A DNA stretch of 38,585 bases from UMGS1649 sp964481385 (GTDB taxonomy: Bacteria > Bacillota > Clostridia > TANB77 > CAG-465), in contig CAYZTN010000006.1 in assembly GCA_964481385.1 (NCBI GenBank), positions 1 to 38,585 of the forward strand. Direction: 5' to 3'. Below the pieces are notes generated by a model. That model did no database searches and was not told the DNA's origin. It saw only the letters and a list, made by a program, of their open reading frames with translations. The translations under genes and the position numbers were made by a program. Shown one piece after another: positions 24,030-32,796 of this stretch (positions within the stretch are counted from its first letter, which is position 1; each line of letters starts with the position of its first letter).

Positions 24030-25337
24030 TTATTTTATACTTCTGAATGCATCAATTCCTAAGTATTTAGCTTCAGCACCCAATTCTTCTTCTATTCTTA
24101 GTAGTTGGTTATATTTACATACTCTATCTGTTCTAGAAGGCGCACCTGTTTTAATTTGTCCTGCATTTAGTGCAACAACAAGGTCAGCTATTGTTGTATC
24201 TTCTGTCTCTCCTGACCTATGTGATACAACAGCTGTATATCCCGCGTCATGTGCCATTTTTATAGCAGCTAAAGTTTCTGTAATTGTTCCTATTTGATTT
24301 ACTTTAATTAGTATTGAGTTTGCAACTCCCTTATCTATTCCTTTTTCAAGACGTTCTACGTTTGTTACAAATAAATCGTCTCCAACTAGTTGTATTTTCT
24401 TTCCTAGTTTTTCTGTAAGGCACATCCATCCTTCCCAGTCTTCTTCTGCTAAACCATCTTCTAGAGATATTATTGGATATTTTTCTGCCATAGTCTCCCA
24501 GTATGCAATCATTTCGTCTACTGTATATAGCTTATCTGCTTTCCAGAAATAGTATGAACCCTCGTGTCCAATCTTCTTAGCTTCGTCATACATTTCTGTT
24601 GCTGCTGCGTCTACTGCAATTCTAAAGTCTGTACCTGGAACATATCCTGCTTTTTTAATTGCTTCTACTATGTAGATAAATGCTTCTTCGTCTTCTTTAA
24701 GGTTTGGTGCAAATCCACCTTCATCTCCTACTGCTGTGCTGTATCCTTTTGCTTTTAACACTGCTTTTAAGTTATGGAATACTTCTGCACACATACGAAG
24801 TGCTTCTTTAAAGTTTGGTGCACCTACTGGCATTATCATGAACTCTTGGATATTTACGCTGTTATCTGCGTGTTTTCCACCATTTAATATGTTCATCATA
24901 GGAACAGGAAGTGTTACACCGTCCTTTGCAATATATTTAAATATTGGTAGTCCCTCTGAGTCTGCTGCAGCACGCATAACTGCCATAGATACTCCAAGAA
25001 TCGCATTAGCACCAAGTTTACCTTTGTTTGGCGTGCCATCTAACTCTATCATTTTGTTATCTACTGACTCTTGGTCCATTGCATTCATGCCTGACACTGC
25101 TGGTGCAATAATTTCGTTTACATTGTTTACTGCATTTAACACACCTTTTCCAAGATAGCGAGAGGCGTCTCCATCTCTTAATTCAACTGCTTCAAACGCA
25201 CCTGTACTTGCTCCAGATGGAACTATAGCACGTCCAAACGCACCATCCTCTAGTAAAACATCTACTTCAACTGTAGGATTTCCTCTTGAATCTAGCACCT
25301 CACGTGCATGCACATTTTTAATTTTTACGTCTTTCAT
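24030..25337 (-). CDS. eno: Enolase (phosphopyruvate hydratase)
   Basis: Interconverts 2-phosphoglycerate and phosphoenolpyruvate with Mg2+. 435 aa. The N-terminal AREVLDSRGNPTVEVDV, the loop PSGASTGAFEAVELRDGD, TAVGDEGGFAPNL, the metal-binding SLEDGLAEEDWEGW and LVGDDLFVTN, and the C-terminal SHRSGETEDTTIADL are all conserved. A GTG three codons upstream lies in the ribosome site itself, so the ATG at 25335-25337 with AAGGTGA 5 bases before it is the start. It is the last gene of the glycolytic cluster, 21 bases after gpmI. Confidence 0.98.
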   Translation of the reverse strand: MKDVKIKNVHAREVLDSRGNPTVEVDVLLEDGAFGRAIVPSGASTGAFEAVELRDGDASRYLGKGVLNAVNNVNEIIAPAVSGMNAMDQESVDNKMIELDGTPNKGKLGANAILGVSMAVMRAAADSEGLPIFKYIAKDGVTLPVPMMNILNGGKHADNSVNIQEFMIMPVGAPNFKEALRMCAEVFHNLKAVLKAKGYSTAVGDEGGFAPNLKEDEEAFIYIVEAIKKAGYVPGTDFRIAVDAAATEMYDEAKKIGHEGSYYFWKADKLYTVDEMIAYWETMAEKYPIISLEDGLAEEDWEGWMCLTEKLGKKIQLVGDDLFVTNVERLEKGIDKGVANSILIKVNQIGTITETLAAIKMAHDAGYTAVVSHRSGETEDTTIADLVVALNAGQIKTGAPSRTDRVCKYNQLLRIEEELGAEAKYLGIDAFRSIK

Positions 25338-25358
25338 AATATTCACCTTTCCTTTAAA

Positions 25359-26900
25359 CTATTTTTTCTGTATAAGTGTTGCTCCTGTCATTTCCTTAGG
25401 CTTTGTAAGGCCCATAAGGTCTATAAGCGTCGGAGCAACATCAGTCAAAGCTCCAGACTTTATGCTAGAGACTCTGTCTGAGACAACAATTATTGGAACA
25501 TTAAATGTTGTATGTGATGTTATTGGCTCTCCCGTTTTTAAATCTATCATTTGCTCACAATTTCCATGGTCTGCAATGATTATTGCTTCACCATGAAGCT
25601 CTTCTAAACGTGACACTATTTTTCCTAAGCAATCATCTACAACTTCTACTGCTTTAATTGCAGCCTCTAAGCTTCCAGTATGTCCTACCATATCTCCATT
25701 TGCAAAGTTTAGTATAATTACGTCTTGTGTCTTTTTATCTATTTCTTCTAACACTTTATCTGTAACTTCATATGCAGACATCTCCGGCTTTAAGTCATAT
25801 GTTGCAACTTTTGGAGATGGTACTAAAATTCTGCTTTCGCTAGCATTTGGTGCTTCCTCTCCACCATTAAAGAAGAATGTTACATGGGCATATTTTTCTG
25901 TTTCGGCAATTCTTAGTTGTGTATATCCTCTTTTTTCTAAAAATTCGCCTAAACCATTTACTATCTTTTCTTTCCTATATGCAACTTTAACATTTGTAAG
26001 AGATTTATCGTACTCAGTCATACAAATGAACTTTACTCCTTTTACAACTGTTTTTCTAGTAAAGCCATCAAAAGCTGTATCCATTATGCTATGAGTTATT
26101 TCACGAGCTCTATCTGGTCTAAAGTTTGCAAATACAACAGTATCACCATCTTCTAACTTACCCACTGGCTCCCCGTCATCACCCACAATAACTATTGGAG
26201 CTATAAACTCATCAAAAACTTGAGCTTCATAAGACATTTCTACCGCACGTTCTGCAGTCTTAGACTTTTTGCCTTCGCCACAAACTATTGCGTTATATGC
26301 AGCTTCTACTCTATCCCATCGTTTATCTCTATCCATTGCATAAAATCTACCAGTAATAGTTGCAATTTTGCCTACGCCAATTTCTTTTACAGAATTTTCA
26401 AACTGACGGATATATTCAACACCTGATGTAGGAGAAGTATCTCTACCATCCATGAACGCATGCAAATATACTTTGCTTATTCCTTCACGTTTAGCCATTT
26501 CAAATAATGCTATAATATGCTCTATATGGCTATGAACTCCGCCATCAGACAAAAGTCCAAATACATGCAATTTTCCACCATTTGCCTTACAATTTGTAAA
26601 AGCTTCTTTTAACACTTTATTCCTATAAAATGCACCTTCTGCTATTTCTTTTGAAATTAAAGTTAAGTCTTGGTAAATTACTCGTCCTGCTCCAATGCTC
26701 ATGTGTCCTACTTCAGAGTTTCCCATTTGACCTTCTGGAAGTCCTACGCTTAGTCCACTTGTATTTAAATTTGAATTTGGATATTTGTTTATTAACCTAT
26801 CTATATTAGGCGTTGACGCAAGTTTTAATGCGTTACCTGTCTCGTCATCATTTAGGCCAACTCCGTCTAATATGATTAACATATATTGTTTATCTTTCAT
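25359..26900 (-). CDS. gpmI: 2,3-bisphosphoglycerate-independent phosphoglycerate mutase
   Basis: Mn2+-dependent mutase that interconverts 3- and 2-phosphoglycerate, the usual type in spore-forming Firmicutes. 513 aa of the alkaline-phosphatase superfamily. It starts with the metal-binding LIILDGVGLND (Asp12), and the phosphorylated serine is Ser62 in GQMGNSEVGHMSIGAGR. Later metal ligands appear in NFANGDMVGHTG and IIADHGNCEQM. AGGAAGGA precedes the ATG at 26898-26900. It lies 12 bases after tpiA and 21 before eno, in one operon. Mn2+/pH dependence of this enzyme class is known to matter in sporulation. Confidence 0.98.
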   Translation of the reverse strand: MKDKQYMLIILDGVGLNDDETGNALKLASTPNIDRLINKYPNSNLNTSGLSVGLPEGQMGNSEVGHMSIGAGRVIYQDLTLISKEIAEGAFYRNKVLKEAFTNCKANGGKLHVFGLLSDGGVHSHIEHIIALFEMAKREGISKVYLHAFMDGRDTSPTSGVEYIRQFENSVKEIGVGKIATITGRFYAMDRDKRWDRVEAAYNAIVCGEGKKSKTAERAVEMSYEAQVFDEFIAPIVIVGDDGEPVGKLEDGDTVVFANFRPDRAREITHSIMDTAFDGFTRKTVVKGVKFICMTEYDKSLTNVKVAYRKEKIVNGLGEFLEKRGYTQLRIAETEKYAHVTFFFNGGEEAPNASESRILVPSPKVATYDLKPEMSAYEVTDKVLEEIDKKTQDVIILNFANGDMVGHTGSLEAAIKAVEVVDDCLGKIVSRLEELHGEAIIIADHGNCEQMIDLKTGEPITSHTTFNVPIIVVSDRVSSIKSGALTDVAPTLIDLMGLTKPKEMTGATLIQKK

Positions 26901-26912
26901 AACTTTTCCTTC

Positions 26913-27668
26913 CTATTTTCCCACAGCAAGCACCATATCTGTAAATTCTGGCTTTAGACTTGCTCCTCCAACAAGTACACCGTCAATATCTGCTTCATTC
27001 ATTATTTCTTTTACATTTGCTAAGTTTACACTTCCGCCATATAGCACTGATATACTTGACGCAGTATCTTCTCCAAACATTTTCAAAATTGTATAACGAA
27101 TAAATTCGCACATATCTTGTGCCTCAGCACTTGTTGCAGTAACTCCTGTTCCTATCGCCCATATTGGCTCATATGCTATAACGCACTTTTCTATCTTTCT
27201 TGTATCAAGTTTGTCTAATGCACGTCTTAACTGCATTTCAACAAAATCTTTGTGTTCAGCACTTTGTCTTTGCGCCAAGCTTTCACCAACACACAACACT
27301 GGAGTTATATTGTTATCTAACAACGCTTCCAGTTTTTTATTTACAGACTCGTCTGTCTCTCCAAAATACTGTCTACGTTCACTGTGACCTACTATACAAT
27401 ACGTAACCCCTAAGTCTTTTAGCATATCTACACTTATTTCACCAGTATATGCACCAGCAGGTACATAATGCACATTTTGTGCTCCAAGTAAAATTTTAGT
27501 GTCCACTACTCCTTGCTTTACAGTATCTATTGCGGTAAATGGTGGACAAACAACAACTTTTACCTTTTCTTCGCCAGTAAGTCTAACCTTCATAGAGTTA
27601 ATTAGGCTAACTGCCTCACTTGCTGTTTTGTTCATTTTCCAATTACCAATGATATATTTTTCTCTCAT
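26913..27668 (-). CDS. tpiA: Triosephosphate isomerase
   Basis: Interconverts dihydroxyacetone phosphate and glyceraldehyde 3-phosphate. 251 aa TIM barrel. The catalytic residues are visible: Lys11 in GNWKMNKT, His95 in VGHSERRQYFGE and Glu167 in VIAYEPIWAIGTG; phosphate loop residues are in VLYGGSVN and LVGGASL. The ATG at 27666-27668 is 11 bases after the stop of a small membrane protein gene and 12 bases before gpmI, so all belong to one transcript. Confidence 0.98.
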   Translation of the reverse strand: MREKYIIGNWKMNKTASEAVSLINSMKVRLTGEEKVKVVVCPPFTAIDTVKQGVVDTKILLGAQNVHYVPAGAYTGEISVDMLKDLGVTYCIVGHSERRQYFGETDESVNKKLEALLDNNITPVLCVGESLAQRQSAEHKDFVEMQLRRALDKLDTRKIEKCVIAYEPIWAIGTGVTATSAEAQDMCEFIRYTILKMFGEDTASSISVLYGGSVNLANVKEIMNEADIDGVLVGGASLKPEFTDMVLAVGK

Positions 27669-27679
27669 ATTTTTACCTC

Positions 27680-28147
27680 TTAATTTAAAACAATATATTC
27701 AGAAACGCTTTCGTCATGTACCCAGTCAGGCTCAAATGTTTTATTTAAAAACCTAAACTTCAAAAAGCCCATGCTATCTAAATACCAAGTACCAATCCAT
27801 TTTGTAGGGCGAACAATGTTTAAAATGTCCCAAGAATTAGACGCAAGAACACTATTTATGTTTTTTATACTAGCTTCTAAACTTGCATTATCTGTAACAC
27901 TACCATCTAAAAGCTTTGTTGTAACACTTTCAGAAATACTCTGTGCAGTGGATAAAAACTCCTGACGCATTTTTTCAGTGCTATACATGTCCTTTGCCTT
28001 CAAAGCATTTTCTTCAGAATAGCTTTCATCTACATTTAGCTCTAAACTTTTATTACTACTATACACATTTATACCAACAATAACAGAAATGATTACCGTT
28101 AAAGCTATCGCCCCAAAAATTATTAGTATAAAGCGTTTATCGTTCAT
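27680..28147 (-). CDS. Small membrane-anchored protein inside the glycolytic cluster
   Basis: 155 aa, no family recognised. One N-terminal transmembrane helix (FILIIFGAIALTVIISVIVGINVY, about residues 6-29) acts as a signal anchor. It is followed by an acidic helical region (SYSEENALKAKDMYSTEKMRQEF) and a C-terminal Trp-rich part (WDILNIVRPTKWIGTWYLDSMGFLKFRFLNKTF). It probably faces the outside of the cell. Its stop is 11 bases from the tpiA start, so it is co-transcribed with tpiA-gpmI-eno. A weak hairpin (TAGCAC at 28176 with GTGCTA at 28201) lies upstream, after the ATPase gene. The link to glycolysis is positional only. Confidence 0.7.
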   Translation of the reverse strand: MNDKRFILIIFGAIALTVIISVIVGINVYSSNKSLELNVDESYSEENALKAKDMYSTEKMRQEFLSTAQSISESVTTKLLDGSVTDNASLEASIKNINSVLASNSWDILNIVRPTKWIGTWYLDSMGFLKFRFLNKTFEPDWVHDESVSEYIVLN

Positions 28148-28214
28148 ATATATTGTCTCCTTCTTTCTTAAATACTAGCACAAAACCTTGCTAAAGTAAA
28201 GTGCTATTTTGTTT

Positions 28215-29405
28215 TTAGTCACTTAACCAATTAGCAATATCTATTATTTCTATTCCTTCATATTGATATGTTTCATGCTTAGTTCTTGCAATTATTATTT
28301 TAGGATGAGCATCTTGAATTTTTAACAATGTATCTGTTTCTCTTTTAAAAGTTTTTTCATTACTAATATCATCTGAAACTTGTATATATATCTGTTTACC
28401 TTGCTTTTTAGCAACGAAATCTACTTCTTTTTGATATAGCTTTCCTACATAAACTTCATAGCCTCTTCTTAATAGTTCAAGTGCAACAATATTTTCATAT
28501 ACTCTACCATAGTCCATATTTTTTGTACCTAATATTGCATACCTAAAAGAAGTATCTGCTAAATAATATTTGTTTTGTGTGCTAAGATATTTTTTCCCTT
28601 TTATGTCAAAGCGCTTTATTTTATAAAAGGCAAATGCATTGCATAAATATTCTATATAATTATTAACCGTTTTATCGGTTATACTAATATTGTTTGTATT
28701 TAATACTGTTGTAATATTTTTTGAAGATATTAAATTAGAAACATTATCCATTAGATAATCTGTTAAGTTTTGAATAATATCTGTATTTCTTATTTTATAC
28801 TTTTGCTTTATATCTCTTATTACTAAGGTGTTAAATACATCTTTTATATATTGATACTTATCTTCCATAGTTTTATATGGATACGAACCAGCCATTCCAC
28901 CTTCTTTAACATAATTGTCAAATGCCTCTTGAATATCTTTATATCTATAATACTCCAAGTATTCTTTAAAAGAAAACGGATATACTTCAATTTTAAAAGT
29001 TCTGCCCGTAAATAAAGTAGCTAAATCACTACTCATCAAAAAAGCATTAGCTCCAGTAATGTATATATCATATTTTTCTTCTGCATGAAAGCCATTTACT
29101 GCCTTTTCAAAGCCTTCACACATTTGGATTTCGTCTATTAGCAAATAGTTATTCATACCTTTTTTAAAGTTGTTTTCAACATAATCTACCAATGTATCAT
29201 ATGTTTTTACTTTTTCAAATTTAGTTAAGTTATAATTTATATGAATTATATTGCTTTTTTTATCTGTTTGTTCTATATACTTTTTAAACTCTTCCAATAA
29301 TTTTGATTTTCCACTACGTCTAATACCTGTTATAACTTTAATGTCTGGCGTTCCAATTACATCTATAAGCTTGTTTAAATATTCTTCTCTTTTAATTATC
29401 CTCAT
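28215..29405 (-). CDS. ATPase of the AAA_14/DUF4143 type
   Basis: 396 aa cytoplasmic P-loop ATPase. Walker A GIRRSGKS is at residues 27-34, preceded by VITGIRR as is usual for AAA_14, and the Walker B-like YLLIDEIQM comes later. Downstream are a Sensor-like TGANAFLMSS and GRTFKIEVYPFSFKEYL. The C-terminal part is the DUF4143 domain ending in a PD-(D/E)XK-like core (ALELLRRGYEVYVGKLYQKEVDFVAKKQGKQIYIQV). The ATG at 29403-29405 follows GAAGGTGA. Function is unknown for the family; it is frequently found as a mobile, multi-copy gene. It sits as an insert between pgk and tpiA, with its own promoter (29430-29458). Confidence 0.88.
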   Translation of the reverse strand: MRIIKREEYLNKLIDVIGTPDIKVITGIRRSGKSKLLEEFKKYIEQTDKKSNIIHINYNLTKFEKVKTYDTLVDYVENNFKKGMNNYLLIDEIQMCEGFEKAVNGFHAEEKYDIYITGANAFLMSSDLATLFTGRTFKIEVYPFSFKEYLEYYRYKDIQEAFDNYVKEGGMAGSYPYKTMEDKYQYIKDVFNTLVIRDIKQKYKIRNTDIIQNLTDYLMDNVSNLISSKNITTVLNTNNISITDKTVNNYIEYLCNAFAFYKIKRFDIKGKKYLSTQNKYYLADTSFRYAILGTKNMDYGRVYENIVALELLRRGYEVYVGKLYQKEVDFVAKKQGKQIYIQVSDDISNEKTFKRETDTLLKIQDAHPKIIIARTKHETYQYEGIEIIDIANWLSD

Positions 29406-29429
29406 ATTTTCACCTTCTATTTGCATATA

Positions 29430-29480
29430 ATTATATTATTTCCATTCCGAAAAGTCAAATATTTTTCATTTTTTCGGAAT
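29430..29480 (-). promoter_or_regulatory. Promoter and likely operator of the DUF4143 ATPase gene
   Basis: Minus strand: -35 TTGACT (complement of 29453-29458), 17-base spacer, -10 TATAAT (complement of 29430-29435). A perfect 10-bp inverted repeat, ATTCCGAAAA (29444-29453) and TTTTCGGAAT (29471-29480), straddles the -35 box. This is the usual geometry for a repressor site. Confidence 0.7.
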
Positions 29481-29515
29481 AGAAGTGCAGGTGTTTTTTT
29501 GTTCTAAATAACATA

Positions 29516-29548
29516 ATAGGCCTTACCTTAATTGAAGATAAAGCCTAT
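29516..29548 (-). terminator. Hairpin after pgk, likely terminator or attenuator
   Basis: 14-bp stem including G-T wobbles (29516-29529 with 29535-29548), loop of 5. It lies 13 bases after the pgk stop and upstream of the ATPase promoter. The minus-strand tail is only moderately T-rich, so partial read-through into tpiA-gpmI-eno is plausible. Confidence 0.5.
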
Positions 29549-29561
29549 ACAATTTGTTCTA

Positions 29562-30740
29562 CTATTTATCTAAAAGCGCTGCAATTCCTGGAAGTGTTTT
29601 TCCTTCCATGAATTCTAATGACGCTCCACCACCAGTAGAAATGTGTGTCATTTTATCTTCAAAGCCCGCTTTGATTACAGCAGCAGCACTATCTCCACCA
29701 CCAATTATGCTTATTGCATTAGACTCAGCTATATACTTTGCAAGTTCATTTGTACCATTTGCATAATTTGAAAACTCAGCTACGCCTACTGGTCCATTCC
29801 ATACAACAGTACCAGCCGTCTTAATTTCTTCTTCAAAAGCAGCTAAAGTTTTTGGTCCAATATCTAGGCCCATAACTCCATCTGGAATACTAAATGCATC
29901 CGCATAATCTTTTAATGCGTCGTTTGAATAACTATCTGCAGTATATACATCTGACGTCATAACTACTTTTACGCCTTTTTCATTAGCTTTTTCTAAAATA
30001 CTTTTTGCCTCATGAATTTTATCTTCTTCACAAAGTGACGTACCTATTTTACCACCTAACGCTTTTACAAACGTAAAGGCCATGCCACCACCTATAAGCA
30101 GTGTATCTACTTTATTTAGAAGTTCTGTTAAAACAGATATTTTGCTAGATACTTTAGCTCCACCAATTATTGCAACAAGTGGTCTTACTGGGTTATTTAT
30201 TCCCTTATCTAGTGCATTTAACTCCTTTTCTATTAAAAATCCTGCATATGCTGGTAAAAACTCAGTTACACCAACGGTTGAAGCGTGAGCTCTATGTGCA
30301 GTACCAAACGCATCGTTTACATATATGTCTGCTAAAGACGCAAGACTTTTTGCAAAGTTCTTGTCATTTGCCTCTTCTTCTTTAAACTTTCTTACATTTT
30401 CAAGAAGAACTACATCTCCATCATTCATATTATCTACAACAGCCTTAACACTGTCTCCTATTACATCTTCAAGAAGCATTACCTCTTTATTTAAAAGCTC
30501 GCTTAGTCTTTTTGCGACAGGTTTTAAACTTAAACCATCTTTTGTTTTCCCTATATGTGAACACAAAATTACTTTTGCTCCGTGAGATAAAAGGTAGTTT
30601 ATAGTTGGAAGGGACTCAACTATTCTCTTATCATTAGTAATAACGTTTTTATCCTCTGTGTCAAGAGGAACGTTAAAGTCACATCTAACTAGCACGCGTT
30701 TACCACTTACCTCTACATCTTCTATTGTTTTTTTATTCAT
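29562..30740 (-). CDS. pgk: Phosphoglycerate kinase
   Basis: Makes ATP from 1,3-bisphosphoglycerate. 392 aa. It begins MNKKTIEDVEVSGKRVLVRCDFNVPL in the standard way and contains the hinge region VDKVDTLLIGGGMAFTFVKA-type segment. The nucleotide-binding parts VWNGPVGVAEF and ISIIGGGDSAAAV are present, and it ends GGGASLEFMEGKTLPGIAAL. An open frame continues 22 codons upstream with no PGK similarity, so the ATG at 30738-30740 is taken; its ribosome site (GAAAG) is weak. It follows the hypothetical gene at 30824, itself behind gap. Confidence 0.96.
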   Translation of the reverse strand: MNKKTIEDVEVSGKRVLVRCDFNVPLDTEDKNVITNDKRIVESLPTINYLLSHGAKVILCSHIGKTKDGLSLKPVAKRLSELLNKEVMLLEDVIGDSVKAVVDNMNDGDVVLLENVRKFKEEEANDKNFAKSLASLADIYVNDAFGTAHRAHASTVGVTEFLPAYAGFLIEKELNALDKGINNPVRPLVAIIGGAKVSSKISVLTELLNKVDTLLIGGGMAFTFVKALGGKIGTSLCEEDKIHEAKSILEKANEKGVKVVMTSDVYTADSYSNDALKDYADAFSIPDGVMGLDIGPKTLAAFEEEIKTAGTVVWNGPVGVAEFSNYANGTNELAKYIAESNAISIIGGGDSAAAVIKAGFEDKMTHISTGGGASLEFMEGKTLPGIAALLDK

Positions 30741-30823
30741 AAAACTTTCGTTGCAAAATTCCAAAGCCGTTAAGCTATGGAATAAACAACTAATCTCCTT
30801 TCTCAAACTTTAATACTTTATAT

Positions 30824-31690
30824 CTATAAGAATGTTGCTTCCAGCTCATCATACGTTTTTGACTTTTTTGACGAATTACTTTGAGGAATATCGTCTTTAA
30901 ATGCAGCTCCATTGTCACGAACCTTACTGTTTTGTGGGACATCATTTTTAAATGTTTTTGCCAAATCGTACTTCGTAACTTCTTCCGGTGATTTCATATG
31001 ACCCTGAAGTGTATCTTTCATAGATGTTGGCTCTTTAGATGATGACTCTTTGTCTTTGTCTTTGTCTTTGTCTTTGTCTTTGTCTTTGTCTTTGTCAGCC
31101 TTTTTTTGAATATCAGATATCTCTCTTCCAATCTCATCTATATTTTCATGTATAGTTTTAACTATTTTATCAGAGTTTTCACCATATAACTCTATAATTC
31201 TCTCTTTTACATTTTCGAGTTCTTTTTGGATTTCATCAAAAGCCATTTCTCCATGTATCCCTGAACCTTCTATCCTTTCGGCAAGTTTATTTCTGGATTC
31301 TTCCATAATTTTTTCAACTTCATATCTATAATTGCGATCTTCTCTATGAACGCCATCCTCTTTAAACTTATCAATATTTTTATCCGACTCTGTTAAAAAT
31401 TCTTCTCGAGATACCATATTTTTAATATTTTCCTGAGTAGTCTCTTTCTCCCACGAACGAGACCTAACAATACTAGCTCTCAGGTTATCATACACATCCA
31501 ACCCCAAATTCTCACAAAATCTTTCCGAAACATTTGAAGGTAAAATTCTGTTAGTAGTAATCGAATTATTTATTACATAGTTATAACACCTTTGAATATT
31601 TTGATGAACTTCATATAATTCATCAGTCAAAACCTCATCATATACACTTCCACATCTATTAGCTTTACTGATTAGCTCTTCTTTATCCAT
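30824..31690 (-). CDS. Coiled-coil protein with Asp-Lys repeat, unknown function
   Basis: 288 aa, no family recognised. It has no signal peptide or membrane helix. The N-terminal ~90 residues are helical with scattered Cys; residues ~100-200 are strongly charged and predicted coiled coil (MEESRNKLAERIEGSG, IQKELENVKERIIELYG). Then comes an eight-fold Asp-Lys dipeptide tract encoded by a 6-base repeat. The C-terminal tail has two similar segments (LAKTFKNDVPQNSKVRDNG and AAFKDDIPQSNSSKKS), which look like short linear motifs. It starts 11 bases after the gap stop and ends 83 bases before pgk, so it is carried on the glycolytic transcript. No link to glycolysis can be shown. Confidence 0.7.
   Translation of the reverse strand: MDKEELISKANRCGSVYDEVLTDELYEVHQNIQRCYNYVINNSITTNRILPSNVSERFCENLGLDVYDNLRASIVRSRSWEKETTQENIKNMVSREEFLTESDKNIDKFKEDGVHREDRNYRYEVEKIMEESRNKLAERIEGSGIHGEMAFDEIQKELENVKERIIELYGENSDKIVKTIHENIDEIGREISDIQKKADKDKDKDKDKDKDKDKESSSKEPTSMKDTLQGHMKSPEEVTKYDLAKTFKNDVPQNSKVRDNGAAFKDDIPQSNSSKKSKTYDELEATFL
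31049..31096 (-). repeat. Hexanucleotide tandem repeat, 8 perfect copies
   Basis: TTTGTC x 8 on the plus strand (GACAAA on the coding strand), encoding alternating Asp and Lys. The period of six keeps the frame, so copy-number change would alter the length of the charged linker but not switch the gene off. Confidence 0.95.
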
Positions 31691-31701
31691 AAATTCACCT
31701 A

Positions 31702-32706
31702 TTATTTATTATCTACTTCATACATATGCTCTATTAAGTCCAAAGTCTTGTTTGAATAGCCCCATTCGTTATCATACCAAGCAACAAGCTTTACAAAAGT
31801 ATCGCTTAAAGCTATACCTGCTTTTACATCGAATATACTTGTGTGTGGGTCGTGAATAAAGTCTGAAGATACAACTGCGTCTTCTGTGTAACTCATTACA
31901 CCTTTCATTTCACCATCACAAGCTTCTTTAATTTTTGCAACTATTTCGTCATAAGTTGCTGGAGTTTTAAGTCTGCAAGTTAAATCTACAACTGATACAT
32001 CAAGAGTTGGAACTCTAAATGACATACCTGTTAATTTTCCATTTAATTCAGGAATTACTTTTCCTACTGCTTTTGCAGCACCAGTAGATGATGGAATAAT
32101 GTTGTATGTTGCAGCACGACCACCTCTCCAATCTTTTTTAGAAGCTCCATCAACTGTTTTTTGAGTAGCAGTTACAGAGTGAACTGTTGTCATAAGACCT
32201 TCTTCAATACCAAAGTTATCATTTACAACTTTAGCTAAAGGTGCTAAACAGTTTGTTGTACAAGATGCATTAGATACAACGTTCATATCTTTTTTGTATT
32301 CTTTGTGGTTTACACCAAATACAAACATAGGCGCATCTTTAGATGGTGCAGATATAACTACTTTTTTAGCTCCACCTTTCATATGCTCTGATGCTTGCTC
32401 TGTTAAAGTAAATGCACCTGAAGATTCAACAATGTATTCTGCACCAGTTTCACTCCATGGTATAAGAGCTGGCTCTTTTGAATTGTATACTTTAATTTTC
32501 TTTCCGTTTACAACAAGCCCATCTTCTACAACATCAACAGTTGCATTAAGCTTTCCATGTATTGTATCAAAAAGTAACATGTACTTCATATATTCCTTAT
32601 CTATAAAAGGATCGTTTATTGCAACTACTTCCGTATTTTTCCTTTCTAATGATGCTCTTAGCACCAAACTTCCGATTCTTCCGAATCCATTAATTCCAAT
32701 TTTCAT
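31702..32706 (-). CDS. gap: Glyceraldehyde-3-phosphate dehydrogenase, type I
   Basis: NAD-dependent oxidation and phosphorylation of glyceraldehyde 3-phosphate. 334 aa. The N-terminus MKIGINGFGRIGSLVLR is the dinucleotide-binding fold. The catalytic Cys149 is in SNASCTTNCLAPL with the partner His in TTVHSVTATQKTVDG. The rest (GRAATYNIIPSSTGAAKAV, SFRVPTLDVSVVDLT, WYDNEWGYSNKTLDL) is fully conserved. GGAGGT lies 7 bases before the ATG at 32704-32706, so the five codons of open frame upstream are not used. It is the first gene of the glycolytic cluster, with its own promoter. No CggR-type regulator gene is adjacent. Confidence 0.98.
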   Translation of the reverse strand: MKIGINGFGRIGSLVLRASLERKNTEVVAINDPFIDKEYMKYMLLFDTIHGKLNATVDVVEDGLVVNGKKIKVYNSKEPALIPWSETGAEYIVESSGAFTLTEQASEHMKGGAKKVVISAPSKDAPMFVFGVNHKEYKKDMNVVSNASCTTNCLAPLAKVVNDNFGIEEGLMTTVHSVTATQKTVDGASKKDWRGGRAATYNIIPSSTGAAKAVGKVIPELNGKLTGMSFRVPTLDVSVVDLTCRLKTPATYDEIVAKIKEACDGEMKGVMSYTEDAVVSSDFIHDPHTSIFDVKAGIALSDTFVKLVAWYDNEWGYSNKTLDLIEHMYEVDNK

Positions 32707-32731
32707 ATTTAATACCTCCATTTGTATCTAT

Positions 32732-32760
32732 ATTTTATATCACTCTAATTTATTTTTCAA
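32732..32760 (-). promoter_or_regulatory. Sigma-A type promoter of gap
   Basis: Minus strand TTGAAA (complement of 32755-32760), 17-base spacer, TAAAAT (complement of 32732-32737), about 25 bases before the gap start. It lies between the gene and the large palindromic repeat. Confidence 0.55.
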
Positions 32761-32796
32761 GTGCTATTTTAAGATTTTATCTTCAAGTATATAACT

